Positions 9,267 through 18,011 of a DNA stretch of 64,000 nucleotides are shown here, one piece after another. This stretch comes from G963667145 sp963667145. GTDB taxonomy: Bacteria > Cloacimonadota > Cloacimonadia > G963667145. The notes beneath the pieces were generated by a model. That model was not told where the DNA came from and did no database searches. It saw only the letters and a program-made list of their open reading frames with translations. Made by a program: the position numbers and the translations under genes. Within the stretch, counting starts at the first letter, position 1; every line of letters begins with the position of its first letter. The stretch spans positions 992,001 to 1,056,000 of the forward strand of contig OY762943.1 of NCBI GenBank assembly GCA_963667145.1, written 5' to 3'.

Positions 9267-10496
9267 ATGGTGAAAAAAATATTGAAAAAGAAAAAACTCT
9301 TGCTGATTGGTTTGCTCATAATTTGTGCTGTCATAGGGTTTTGCAGTTTTGGCAGTGAAGATGATTCGGAAAATCAACTTGTTTTTACACAAATTAGCAA
9401 GGGCGATTTGAGCAATTTGGTTTCTTGCACGGGAACTCTGGAGGCTGTTAGCAGTGTGGATGTAGGCTCGGAGCTCTCTGGCACTATCAATGCAATTTTT
9501 GCGGACTACAACGATGATGTGGAGAAGGGTCAGATTTTGGCGATTTTGGACACATCACAATTAGTGGTGAACCTGCGGAGTGCTAAGGCGGAGAAGCTGA
9601 AAGCCGAAGCCGAATTTAGACTAAACCAGCTTAACTATAATTCGAGCAAAGAGTTGTACAAGAAAAATGTGATTTCCGAATCGGAACTTTTGGAATCGGA
9701 AACTTCCTACAAAACGGCTTACGCAAGCCTGATTTCCGCTGAGACCAACTACGAGACGATTGAGATGGACATCAAGAAATATTCTATTATCCGTTCGCCT
9801 ATCAAGGGGAAAGTTATTGCGAGAAGCATTGAAGCGGGACAAACCGTGGCTGCGAGCCTCGAAGCTCCCACTCTGTTCACGATTGCCGAAGATTTGATTA
9901 AAATGGAAATCTATGCCTTTGTGGACGAAAGCGACATCGGGCAAATCAAAGAGGGAATGAAAGCGACTTTTACAGTGGAGACTTATCCCGATGAGACCTT
10001 TGAAGGTGTGGTGAGGCAAGTGCGATTGCAACCAGTAACTGTTTCCAACGTGGTGACTTACACAGTGGTGGTGACCACTTCCAACGAATCTGGACTGCTC
10101 CTGCCTGGAATGACCGCCACTATCGATTTCGTGATTGAAGAGGTAAACGATGCTTTTTTGGTGAGCAATTCCGCACTGAACTACCAGCCCAATCGTGAGC
10201 TTCTCTCCAAATATATGGACAAAAGCAAGAGGCCTTCCAAAAGAGCTGAAGGGAAAAATGAGCAAAGGAAACCGCAAAGAATGGATGTGAATTCGGATGG
10301 CACCAGTGTGCTTTGGTATATGGACGATGACGAGAAACTGCAACCTCTGAAAGTAACAACTGGAATTTCCGACGGAAGCAAAACGGAGATTTACGGAAGC
10401 GACAAGCTGAAAGAAGGCTTGAAGGTAATTTCCAGCTCCAAGAGCAAATCTTCTTCCAGTAATGGAGGCAGTCTCAGACGCCCAGGGCTTTTCTAA
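9267..10496 (+). CDS. macA: MacA/HlyD-type periplasmic adaptor of an ABC efflux system
   Basis: The protein has an N-terminal basic stretch and one membrane anchor (LLLIGLLIICAVIGF), then a biotinyl-lipoyl half-motif, a coiled-coil hairpin of about 80 residues, the second lipoyl half (IRSPIKGKVIARSIEAGQ), a beta-barrel domain and a membrane-proximal domain, in the usual MacA order. It links an inner-membrane ABC pump to an outer-membrane channel. The ATG at 9267 has an AAAGGA site at good spacing. An in-frame ATG at 9222 would add 15 residues and has a poorly spaced site. The C-terminus is Lys/Ser-rich. The ATPase and permease follow within 10 bases. No TolC-like gene is in the window, so the channel must be elsewhere. 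Confidence 0.88.
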   Translation: MVKKILKKKKLLLIGLLIICAVIGFCSFGSEDDSENQLVFTQISKGDLSNLVSCTGTLEAVSSVDVGSELSGTINAIFADYNDDVEKGQILAILDTSQLVVNLRSAKAEKLKAEAEFRLNQLNYNSSKELYKKNVISESELLESETSYKTAYASLISAETNYETIEMDIKKYSIIRSPIKGKVIARSIEAGQTVAASLEAPTLFTIAEDLIKMEIYAFVDESDIGQIKEGMKATFTVETYPDETFEGVVRQVRLQPVTVSNVVTYTVVVTTSNESGLLLPGMTATIDFVIEEVNDAFLVSNSALNYQPNRELLSKYMDKSKRPSKRAEGKNEQRKPQRMDVNSDGTSVLWYMDDDEKLQPLKVTTGISDGSKTEIYGSDKLKEGLKVISSSKSKSSSSNGGSLRRPGLF

Positions 10497-10505
10497 AGAG
10501 AGACT

Positions 10506-11255
10506 ATGAAATCTGTTATCAAGATGGAAAATATTTCCAAAACGTTCCACATGGGCGAACAGGTGGTGCATGCTCTGAGGAAAATCAGTTTGGAGATAGA
10601 AAACGGCGAATTTGTGGCGATAATGGGAACTTCTGGTTCGGGCAAATCCACTCTGATGAACCTGTTGGGCTGTTTGGATGTTCCTTCTGATGGAGAATAT
10701 TTTTTGGATGGTGTCAACACTTCTTCGCTGACCAAAGACCAATACGCTAGCATCCGAAACCAAAAAATCGGCTTTGTGTTCCAAGGGTTCAACCTCTTGC
10801 CACGGACTTCCGCTCTGGAAAATGTGGAATTGCCTTTGCTCTACAACCATCAAAGCGACGTGAAAAACCACAAAGCTCTAGCTATCAAGGCTTTGGAGAG
10901 AGTGAACCTCGGCGAAAGAATCGACCACATTCCCAGTCAGCTCTCGGGCGGACAACAGCAAAGAGTGGCTATTGCACGAGCTTTGATAAACAATCCCGCC
11001 ATCATCTTGGCAGACGAACCTACTGGAAACTTGGACACCAAGACTTCCGTGGACGTGATGTCTGTGTTCCAAGAGTTGAACGAGCAGGGGAAAACGATTA
11101 TTTTGGTGACGCACGAAGACGACATCTCCCACTACGCAAAACGTTCTATCGTGCTGAGAGACGGAAAGATAATTAACGATAAACCCGTGACAGATAGGCT
11201 AATAGCGAAAGAGATTTTGAAAGACTGGAAAGAGGTGTCCGATGAAGTTGATTAA
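10506..11255 (+). CDS. ABC transporter ATPase, MacB/LolD type
   Basis: This 249-residue nucleotide-binding subunit shows Walker A (GTSGSGKST, about residues 41-49), a Q-loop (FVFQGFNLLP), the signature LSGGQQQRVAIARAL, and Walker B with its glutamate (IILADEPTGNLD). The sequence type is that of MacB and LolD ATPases that drive mechanotransmission rather than transmembrane transport. In E. coli MacB the ATPase and permease are fused; here they are separate, and the permease start overlaps this gene by 14 bases. It should work with the flanking adaptor and permease as one export complex. Confidence 0.93.
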   Translation: MKSVIKMENISKTFHMGEQVVHALRKISLEIENGEFVAIMGTSGSGKSTLMNLLGCLDVPSDGEYFLDGVNTSSLTKDQYASIRNQKIGFVFQGFNLLPRTSALENVELPLLYNHQSDVKNHKALAIKALERVNLGERIDHIPSQLSGGQQQRVAIARALINNPAIILADEPTGNLDTKTSVDVMSVFQELNEQGKTIILVTHEDDISHYAKRSIVLRDGKIINDKPVTDRLIAKEILKDWKEVSDEVD

Positions 11256-12459
11256 GATTCTGAAAATCGCCTTGCAGAGCATCTTTAAGAACAAAATGCG
11301 TAGTTCGCTCACCTCTTTGGGGATTATCATCGGCGTTTGCTCGGTTATTGTGATGGTGGCTATCGGGCAAGGCTCTCAGGAAAAAATCGAAGAACAAATC
11401 AACTCTTTGGGAACTAATCTGCTGATGGTCTTCCCTGGGAACAGAAAGACAGGCGGCGTTAGCCAAGGCAGAGGCAGTTTCAACAAGATGAAGCTCACAG
11501 ATTGCGAAGCTCTGAAAAAGAAAGGCTCTTATTTTGAATACGTTTCTGGTGCTGCTAGCACCACTGCACAGATAATCGGCGGAGAAGGCAACTGGAGCGG
11601 TTCTGTGCAAGGCGTTTCGGAAGACTTCCTTGATATAAAAGATTGGTCTCTTGCCGAGGGTAGTTTTTTTACGGCGAAAGATGTAAAATACAAAAAGAAA
11701 GTCGCTGTCATTGGTGCGACTATTGTGGAAGAACTTTTCCCAAACAGCAATCCGATTGGGCAGAAAATCCGCGTCAACAGCACCCCGTTCACAGTGATAG
11801 GCGTTCTGGAGGAAAAGGGCGAAACCTCCATGGGCAACGACCAAGACGACATCATCATGGCTCCCATTAACACCGTGTTGGCGAGGCTGAAAGGTTCGGA
11901 CAGAATCAACATGATTTACATCAGCGTCAAAGATGTTTCACTTATGGACTTGGCTCAAGCCGAAGTGGAAGAGATAATGAGAGCATCGCACAAACTGAGT
12001 GATGAAGAAGACAACGACTTTAGAATCCTCTCGCAGACGGAAATTTCCGAGATGGCGTCGTCCACTTCCCAAACGCTCACGCTACTTTTGGGAGCTATCG
12101 CAGGAGTGTCGCTGGTTGTCGGCGGAATAGGCATTATGAATATTATGCTCGTCTCCGTGACGGAGCGTACCAGAGAAATCGGAATCCGCTTGTCCATCGG
12201 TGCCAGAAGCAAAGACGTGCTTTTCCAATTCTTGGCTGAATCTATCACTCTGAGCCTCTTCGGCGGTCTAATGGGCGTGTTGCTGGCTTTCATCATCTCC
12301 TTCTGCCTCAACTCCTTTTCGTCGCTCACCACTTCCATCCGCCCGATGATTGTTCTCATAGCTTTTGTCTTCTCAGGTGGAATCGGCGTTTTCTTTGGGT
12401 ACTATCCTGCTCGCAAAGCCGCTAACCTCAATCCGATAGATGCGTTGAGGTATGAGTAG
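11242..12459 (+). CDS. MacB-type FtsX-family permease
   Basis: This 405-residue protein has one transmembrane helix near residues 20-42, a periplasmic MacB-PCD domain of about 220 residues, then three helices in a C-terminal FtsX domain (about 270-400). The FtsX domain carries the family motif GGIGIMNIMLVSVTERTREIGIR. It forms the membrane part of the tripartite efflux pump encoded with the two preceding genes. Overlap with the ATPase gene indicates translational coupling. The exported substrate (macrolide, peptide, lipid or siderophore) cannot be told from sequence. No terminator is obvious after the stop; repeats begin at once. Confidence 0.93.
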   Translation: MKLIKILKIALQSIFKNKMRSSLTSLGIIIGVCSVIVMVAIGQGSQEKIEEQINSLGTNLLMVFPGNRKTGGVSQGRGSFNKMKLTDCEALKKKGSYFEYVSGAASTTAQIIGGEGNWSGSVQGVSEDFLDIKDWSLAEGSFFTAKDVKYKKKVAVIGATIVEELFPNSNPIGQKIRVNSTPFTVIGVLEEKGETSMGNDQDDIIMAPINTVLARLKGSDRINMIYISVKDVSLMDLAQAEVEEIMRASHKLSDEEDNDFRILSQTEISEMASSTSQTLTLLLGAIAGVSLVVGGIGIMNIMLVSVTERTREIGIRLSIGARSKDVLFQFLAESITLSLFGGLMGVLLAFIISFCLNSFSSLTTSIRPMIVLIAFVFSGGIGVFFGYYPARKAANLNPIDALRYE

Positions 12460-12464
12460 GAATT

Positions 12465-13000
12465 TTTATGCTCATTTCTCTTACAGAGAGTCTCCACTTT
12501 ACTTTTTGACCGCTCAAAAAGAAAGTGGAGGGAAAGAAAAAACCGCTCTGACCACATAGTAGCAGTCGTTTCGAGTCGCCTGAGAGAATAAAGAGTGGTC
12601 GCTCCCGTGTACTCTTCAAGTTCATCTCTTGTAATAAGTTGGCTTTGCATTTCATAGATGGGTATTTAAGACTGCTACTTTTAGGTGTTCAGAGTCAAAC
12701 CCAACTCACCCCAAAGAGTACTTCGCTCAGGGTTAGGTGGTTACAAATCCTTCAAATTGAGCCTCATGAAAAGAGAAAACAACTGGATTCCCGCGTCCGC
12801 AGGAATGAGGAAGGAAGTAAAACGAGAATGAGGAAAGAAGTAAAACGGAAATGACGATGTTTGGGCTTCTTGCTTCACTGTCCCTCATACTCACTGTCTA
12901 TTCAATACAATACTCCATTCTTCTTGCTCCGCTAATCCTCATGCTCGTGGCAACGGGTATCCATCCTCAAATTACGCTCTAATCTCCAATCTGAAATGAA
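12465..13000. repeat. Dispersed repeat cluster with a 152-bp unit inverted at 28 kb
   Basis: Positions 12543-12694 match 28081-28233 in inverted orientation, with most bases identical by eye. The adjoining palindrome around 12505-12535 (CTTTTTGACCGCTCAAAAAG) and ATTCCCG-type units at 12783 and 12942 belong to the same families as in the other clusters. Frames through the 152-bp unit are not conserved between the two copies, so I treat it as non-coding. Confidence 0.7.
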
Positions 13001-13103
13001 GAGATTAGCTAAGTTTGCGAAATTCTCAAATAAGCCTTGATTTATTTGTTCAATGAGTCACAAGTTGTCAGAGTTGAGATTTATAGAGAGACGGTAGGTA
13101 AAA

Positions 13104-15683
13104 ATGATTAGTGATTATTTGGCGAAGGTAAGCAAGAGATACGCTTCGGGCATAAGTCGGGAGCATTCTTACAGAGGCGATTTGGAAGAGCTTGTGCGTA
13201 GCTTGACCACAGGAGTGGAAGTGACGAACGAACCGACGAACGTCACGGACTGTGGCAACCCAGACTATGTGCTGACCAAGGGGAAAATCCCCATTGGCTA
13301 CATAGAGGCGAAAGATGTGGGCAAAGATTTGGCTTCCAAAAACTACAAAGAACAATTCGACCGCTACCGCAACGCTCTGGACAACTTGATAATCACCGAC
13401 TATCTGTGGTTTCGCTTCTATCAAAATAACGAGTTGGTGCACGAGGTGCGAATAGCTGAGATAGTGGACGGCAAAGTTGAGCCAATTCCAGCGAATTTCG
13501 AGTACTTTGCAGATTTGCTAAAAGATTTCTGCCAATTCATCGGACAGACTATCAAGTCGCCTGCCAAACTTGCCAAGATGATGGCGGGCAAAGCTAAACT
13601 CTTGAAAAGCATCTTGGAAGAGGCTCTCAACGCAGATGAACAAACTATGGAAAACAGTTCACTTCAAGGGCAATTTCAGGCGTTCAAGAGCATTCTCATT
13701 CACGATTTGACGATTCGCGATTTTGCTGACATCTATTCTCAGACTTTGGCTTACGGGATGTTTGCTGCTCGGCTACACGATGAGACTTTGGATGACTTCA
13801 GCAGATATGAAGCCGCAGAGCTGATTCCCAAGTCCAATCCATTCTTGCGGAGGCTCTTTGGCTATATAGCAGGTCCTGACATTGACGAGAGGATAAAGAC
13901 GACTGTGGACAACCTCGCCGATGTGTTCCGTGCTACCAACATCAAGGAGCTACTAAAGAATTTTGGCAAGAGAACCAAAATGCAAGACCCGATAATCCAC
14001 TTCTACGAGACATTCCTTGGAGAATATGACCCCAAGCTGAAGAAAGCCAGAGGCGTGTGGTACACTCCCGAACCTGTCGTCAAGTTCATCGTGAGGTCGG
14101 TGGACAAGATACTCAGGCGAGATTTCGGACTGGCATCTGGGTTGGCAGACACGAGCAAGACGAAGATTAAAGTGGACACACAAACGCCAGACAATCGCTC
14201 CAAAACAGGCTACAAGCAAATAGAAAAGGAAGTCCACAAAGTGCAAATCCTTGACCCAGCCACAGGCACAGGCACATTTTTGGCAGAGGTGGTGAGCTTC
14301 ATCTACGAGAAGAAATTCAAGGCGATGCAAGGTGCGTGGAGTGCGTATGTGGACGAGCATCTCATCCCACGGCTCAACGGCTTTGAACTGCTGATGGCGA
14401 GCTACTCTATGGCACACCTCAAACTCGATATGCTCCTGCGAGAAACTGGCTATCAATCTGGGGAAACTCAACGGCTCAACATCTACCTGACCAACTCACT
14501 GGAAGAGGAACATTCCGACACAGGCACGATATTCTCTGCGTGGCTCAGCACCGAGGCGAACGAAGCCAACCACATCAAGCGAGACACACCAGTGATGTGC
14601 GTAATTGGGAATCCGCCGTATAGTGGGGAAAGTGCCAACAAGGGCGACTGGATAATGAAGATTATGGAAGATTACAAAAAAGAGCCGGGTGCCAAAGTGA
14701 AGTTGCAAGAGCGAAATTCCAAATGGATTAACGACGATTATGTGAAGTTCATTCGCTTTGGTCAGCACTACATCGACAAAAATGGCGAAGGAGTTTTGGC
14801 GTTTATCAATCCGCACGGATATTTGGACAATCCTACTTTTCGTGGAATGCGATGGAATCTTCTGCAATGTTTCGATGAGATTTACACGCTCGATTTACAT
14901 GGTAACGCCAAGAAAAAAGAAGTTTGCCCAGACGGGAGCAAAGACGAGAATGTCTTTGATATTCAGCAGGGCGTGAGCATCAACATTTTGGTCAAGACAG
15001 GCAAGAGCGAAGGTCTGGGGAAAGTGAAACATTTTGACCTCTATGGTCGCAGGGACGATAAATACGATTTTCTATATGAGCAAGATGTGGAGAGCGTTGC
15101 TTGGCAGGAATTGACTTGCAAAGAGCCAAACTATTTCTTTGTGCCGAAAGATACCGATTTGCAAGAGGAATACGAAAAAGGATTTTCCGTAGCCGATTTG
15201 TTTCCTGTGAATAATGTGGGAATTGTTACTTCGCGAGACAATTTTGTGATTGATGAAGATAAGGAACTTTTGGAGAAAAGAATAAATGATTTCTTTCTCT
15301 TGGATAAAGAAGAATTGGTCGCTAAATATAAGCTGAAAGAAAACAAGAGTTGGAAAATTGACGAAGTTAAATCTAAAGCTAATTCTTTTGATAGTATAAA
15401 TGTAAAGAAAGTCTCGTATAGACCTTTTGATGATAGACATCTGTATTATGACAACAATTTTATCGAGAGAAGCAGAATGGATGTGATGCAACATTTCTTG
15501 AAAGGAGATAATTTGGGATTGGTAGCAGCAAGACAATGTGTTAGTGATTGGAGATATATTTTTGTAACTCACCACATTGGAGAATTTAATTTGACTGGAA
15601 CTGCTGGCAGATTTGGTTCAGGTGGTTTTTTCCCACTCTATCTCTACGAAGACGACGACCAAATAAAAATAGGAGACAAGTAA
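13104..15683 (+). CDS. Type ISP-like restriction-modification enzyme, nuclease and methyltransferase part (C-terminal domain split off)
   Basis: This 859-residue protein starts with a PD-(D/E)XK-like nuclease region: PDYVL with D54, then E68-A-K70. A helical spacer follows, then an N6-adenine methyltransferase with motif I DPATGTGTFL (D384) and catalytic motif IV GNPPYSG (N503). No helicase motifs are present, unlike LlaBIII-type enzymes. The reading frame ends at 15683 just after the conserved FPLYLYEDDD segment, where relatives continue into a C-terminal specificity region of about 200 residues. That region is found intact as a separate ORF at 16376-16993. The enzyme should methylate, and possibly cut, a specific DNA sequence. 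Whether it works without covalent linkage to the C-terminal part is open. Confidence 0.82.
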   Translation: MISDYLAKVSKRYASGISREHSYRGDLEELVRSLTTGVEVTNEPTNVTDCGNPDYVLTKGKIPIGYIEAKDVGKDLASKNYKEQFDRYRNALDNLIITDYLWFRFYQNNELVHEVRIAEIVDGKVEPIPANFEYFADLLKDFCQFIGQTIKSPAKLAKMMAGKAKLLKSILEEALNADEQTMENSSLQGQFQAFKSILIHDLTIRDFADIYSQTLAYGMFAARLHDETLDDFSRYEAAELIPKSNPFLRRLFGYIAGPDIDERIKTTVDNLADVFRATNIKELLKNFGKRTKMQDPIIHFYETFLGEYDPKLKKARGVWYTPEPVVKFIVRSVDKILRRDFGLASGLADTSKTKIKVDTQTPDNRSKTGYKQIEKEVHKVQILDPATGTGTFLAEVVSFIYEKKFKAMQGAWSAYVDEHLIPRLNGFELLMASYSMAHLKLDMLLRETGYQSGETQRLNIYLTNSLEEEHSDTGTIFSAWLSTEANEANHIKRDTPVMCVIGNPPYSGESANKGDWIMKIMEDYKKEPGAKVKLQERNSKWINDDYVKFIRFGQHYIDKNGEGVLAFINPHGYLDNPTFRGMRWNLLQCFDEIYTLDLHGNAKKKEVCPDGSKDENVFDIQQGVSINILVKTGKSEGLGKVKHFDLYGRRDDKYDFLYEQDVESVAWQELTCKEPNYFFVPKDTDLQEEYEKGFSVADLFPVNNVGIVTSRDNFVIDEDKELLEKRINDFFLLDKEELVAKYKLKENKSWKIDEVKSKANSFDSINVKKVSYRPFDDRHLYYDNNFIERSRMDVMQHFLKGDNLGLVAARQCVSDWRYIFVTHHIGEFNLTGTAGRFGSGGFFPLYLYEDDDQIKIGDK

Positions 15684-15689
15684 GTGGAG

Positions 15690-15995
15690 AAGAAAGCCAA
15701 GAATGGATACCCGCTTTTCAAGCACAAGAATACTAAGAGACTGATTAACGTTGTGCTTGATAGACAGCGAGTATGAGGGCTGAGAGTTGCAAGCCTTGTG
15801 TTACCACATTTCTACGAAACTCTGTGCAGGAACACTGCCGACACTCACACATGCACAGACTCCAACCTACCTCATTCCTGCGAAAGTCTGTGCAGGAGCA
15901 CCAACCCTACCTCATTCCTGCGAAAGCAGGAATCCACAGAATAGAGCAGTTGAAGACTCGTTCCCAAGCTTTGCTTGGGAACACATAAAGGAGGT
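15690..15995. repeat. Dispersed repeats at the left of the insert in the restriction-modification locus
   Basis: Contains a CAAGCACAAGAATACTAAG unit with a partial inverted copy near 20980, and two close copies of CCTCATTCCTGCGAAAG at about 15870 and 15910. The block joins the methyltransferase ORF directly to the small zinc-ribbon gene. Confidence 0.65.
15960..15982. repeat. Perfect 10-bp hairpin GTTCCCAAGC/GCTTGGGAAC
   Basis: Two 10-base arms surround a 3-base loop. It sits about 10 bases before the ribosome site of the 120-residue ORF. It could end transcription only weakly because no T run follows. It resembles the TTCCCAAGC palindromes dispersed in many genomes. Confidence 0.7.
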
Positions 15996-16003
15996 AATTT
16001 ATT

Positions 16004-16366
16004 ATGTTTGAAATTTTTATCGTTATTGCTGGCATTTTCTTTTTTATCTACATGATTAAACAAGATAAAAAGAATCGCAAAAAGATAGATGAGCGAAATA
16101 GAAAAATTGACGAGAAATACGAAGTACAAGAGGAAGAAATTTTGGCAGAAAAAGAAACGAACATTTCATATAATGTGCCAGCTAAATGCCCATATTGCCA
16201 ATCAACCTCTTTCGATTTGCCTTATAACGGCTATATCCCCAAAGATGAAGAGGATTTAAAGTGCTTGAATTGTGGAAAGCTAAGCAAGTTTTCAGCATTA
16301 AAACAAGCGATTACAGATGAAGAAGTTGAGAAAATAGTGAAGAAAATTTTTAATAACTTTGAGTAA
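16004..16366 (+). CDS. Small membrane-anchored zinc-ribbon protein, unknown function
   Basis: The 120-residue product has one N-terminal transmembrane segment (about residues 3-17), a highly charged Lys/Glu linker likely to be a coiled coil, and a four-cysteine zinc ribbon made of CPYC and CLNC separated by about 27 residues. A strong AAGGAGG site precedes the ATG. The gene lies in the DNA that separates the two parts of the restriction-modification enzyme. Its TAA stop is followed at once by GGAAACCA and the ATG of the specificity ORF, so its stop region supplies that ORF's ribosome site. I do not recognise a family; membrane quality-control or phage-related roles are only guesses. Confidence 0.7.
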   Translation: MFEIFIVIAGIFFFIYMIKQDKKNRKKIDERNRKIDEKYEVQEEEILAEKETNISYNVPAKCPYCQSTSFDLPYNGYIPKDEEDLKCLNCGKLSKFSALKQAITDEEVEKIVKKIFNNFE

Positions 16367-16375
16367 GGAAACCAA

Positions 16376-16993
16376 ATGACACGCACTCCCAATCTTAACC
16401 CAGAAATAGTGAAGCAAATCGCTCACAGCCTCGGTTTGCAGTTCGTTCCCGAAAAGACAGGCACAGAGGGGACATTCGCTCCAGTGGACTTGCTGGACTA
16501 CATCTACGCCGTGTTGCACAGCCCCAGCTATCGCCAGAAGTATCGGGAGTTCCTCAAAATCGATTTCCCTCGTGTTCCCTATCCGCAAGACCAAGCCAAG
16601 TTTTGGCAATTGGTGGAGCTGGGTGGTCAGGTTCGCACACTGCACCTACTGGAAAGTCCACTCGTGGAACAGTACATCACAGCCTATCCCATAGACGGCG
16701 ACAACCTCATCACACGCAAGATGACGCAGAACAGCGTATGTTGGGTAGCCAACGAAGACGACGAAACCATCGGCAAAGTCTGGATAAACGACAGCCAGTA
16801 TTTTGACCAAGTGCCGAAAATCGCATGGGAGTTCTACATAGGTGGCTATCAGCCCACTCAGAAGTGGCTCAAGGATAGGCACGGACGCACACTGGGCTTC
16901 GAGGAGATATTGCACTATCAGCAGATAATCTGTAGCCTCTACCACACCGACCGACTAATGAAGCAGATAGACGAGATAGTGGCAGAGATGTAG
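16376..16993 (+). CDS. Detached C-terminal specificity domain of the type ISP-like restriction-modification enzyme
   Basis: The 205 residues match what normally forms the C-terminal part of helicase-less type ISP enzymes: a PNLNPE start, then LLDYIYAVLHSPSYR, FLKIDFPRVPYP, LHLLES, YINDxQYF-like and FYIGGYQPTQKWLKDR blocks, and a C-terminal helix. The ORF has its own GGAAA ribosome site 7 bases before the ATG. Added to the 859-residue upstream ORF it gives about 1,064 residues, the expected whole length. It may be expressed as a separate subunit or be the remnant of an interrupted gene. No internal stop or frameshift is visible in it. Confidence 0.8.
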   Translation: MTRTPNLNPEIVKQIAHSLGLQFVPEKTGTEGTFAPVDLLDYIYAVLHSPSYRQKYREFLKIDFPRVPYPQDQAKFWQLVELGGQVRTLHLLESPLVEQYITAYPIDGDNLITRKMTQNSVCWVANEDDETIGKVWINDSQYFDQVPKIAWEFYIGGYQPTQKWLKDRHGRTLGFEEILHYQQIICSLYHTDRLMKQIDEIVAEM

Positions 16994-17142
16994 TCGCGGA
17001 ATGCTCATTATAAAACCGAAAGAACAACTCTAATCTATTTTCTCTCTCCCTCCCATAACGAAAAACACTTGACTGATTGCAACTCTATCAAACTTTTTGC
17101 GGGTAATTTAAAAGCAAAGTTTAAAAGATAAGAGGTAGCAAA

Positions 17143-18000
17143 ATGAATGAAATTTTAAAAAAAGAGGTGTTCTCGGAAAACGTAGTGAAGCTGACGGTGA
17201 ACAACAAGTACATCGCCAAGAATGCAAAAGCCGGGAATTTCGTGATAGTGAAGATAGGTGAAGAAGGTGAGCGGATACCACTAACGATTTGCCAAGCGGA
17301 CACAGAAAAAGAGACGATAAGCCTCGTGATACAAAAAGTGGGCGTTTCCTCCGAAAAGCTGTGCAATCTGGACGCTAACGACACCATCACGGACATAGTA
17401 GGTCCTCTTGGAAATCCGACACACATCAAAAACTACGGCACAGTGCTTGCCGCTGGAGGTGGTGTGGGAGTTGCTCCCCTTTTGCCGATTATCAAGGCGT
17501 TGAAAGAAGCTGGTAACAGAGTGATTTCCGTGATAGCCGCCAAGAACAAAGACTTAATCATCTTGGAAGACGAAGTGCGGGAGTATTCCGATGAAGTGAC
17601 AGTGATGACGGACGATGGCAGTTATGGCGAAAAAGGCTTGGTGACTGTGGGAATGGAGAAAGCTATCCAAAGCGAAAAGATAGATTTTTCTGTGATAATA
17701 GGACCTGCTATCATGATGAAGTTCGCCTCACTTGTGACCAAAAAGCACGAAATTCCAAGCATCGCCAGTCTCAACACCATTATGGTGGACGGCACTGGAA
17801 TGTGTGGTGCGTGCAGAGTGACTATCGGTGGAGAGACCAAGTTCGTGTGTGTGGATGGTCCCGAATTTGACGCACATCAAATTGACTTCGAGGAGATGCT
17901 GATGAGGCTAAGCTCATTCAAAGAGGAAGAGGACGAAGCTCGTGAAGACCACATGTGCAAGGCTGAAGCGAAATTCAACAAAGAGCAGAAAAAAGTTTAG
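17143..18000 (+). CDS. nfnA: NfnA, FAD/[2Fe-2S] subunit of NADH-dependent ferredoxin:NADP+ oxidoreductase
   Basis: This 285-residue protein belongs to the ferredoxin reductase / PyrK-like family. An N-terminal FAD-binding barrel has the motif IPLTICQAD. A Rossmann NAD domain has AAGGGVGVAPLLPI. The C-terminal iron-sulfur segment MCGACRV...KFVCVDGP supplies four cysteines for a [2Fe-2S] cluster. Together with the next gene, 12 bases downstream, it forms NfnAB, which couples NADH and reduced ferredoxin to NADP+ reduction by flavin-based electron bifurcation in anaerobes. Similar subunits are annotated as sulfide dehydrogenase or DHOD electron-transfer subunit, but the neighbour decides. The start has an AGAGGT site. 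Confidence 0.92.
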   Translation: MNEILKKEVFSENVVKLTVNNKYIAKNAKAGNFVIVKIGEEGERIPLTICQADTEKETISLVIQKVGVSSEKLCNLDANDTITDIVGPLGNPTHIKNYGTVLAAGGGVGVAPLLPIIKALKEAGNRVISVIAAKNKDLIILEDEVREYSDEVTVMTDDGSYGEKGLVTVGMEKAIQSEKIDFSVIIGPAIMMKFASLVTKKHEIPSIASLNTIMVDGTGMCGACRVTIGGETKFVCVDGPEFDAHQIDFEEMLMRLSSFKEEEDEAREDHMCKAEAKFNKEQKKV

Positions 18001-18011
18001 GATAGAAGAAA

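Noticed and set aside
9621..10871. 416-codon minus-strand frame
   Set aside because: Antisense shadow of the MacA and ATPase genes, whose motifs are unambiguous.
12402..12655. Frames reading ELEEYTGATTLYSLRRL or MKCKANLLQEMN
   Set aside because: The inverted copy at 28.1 kb has stops and shifts in these frames, so the repeat is probably non-coding.
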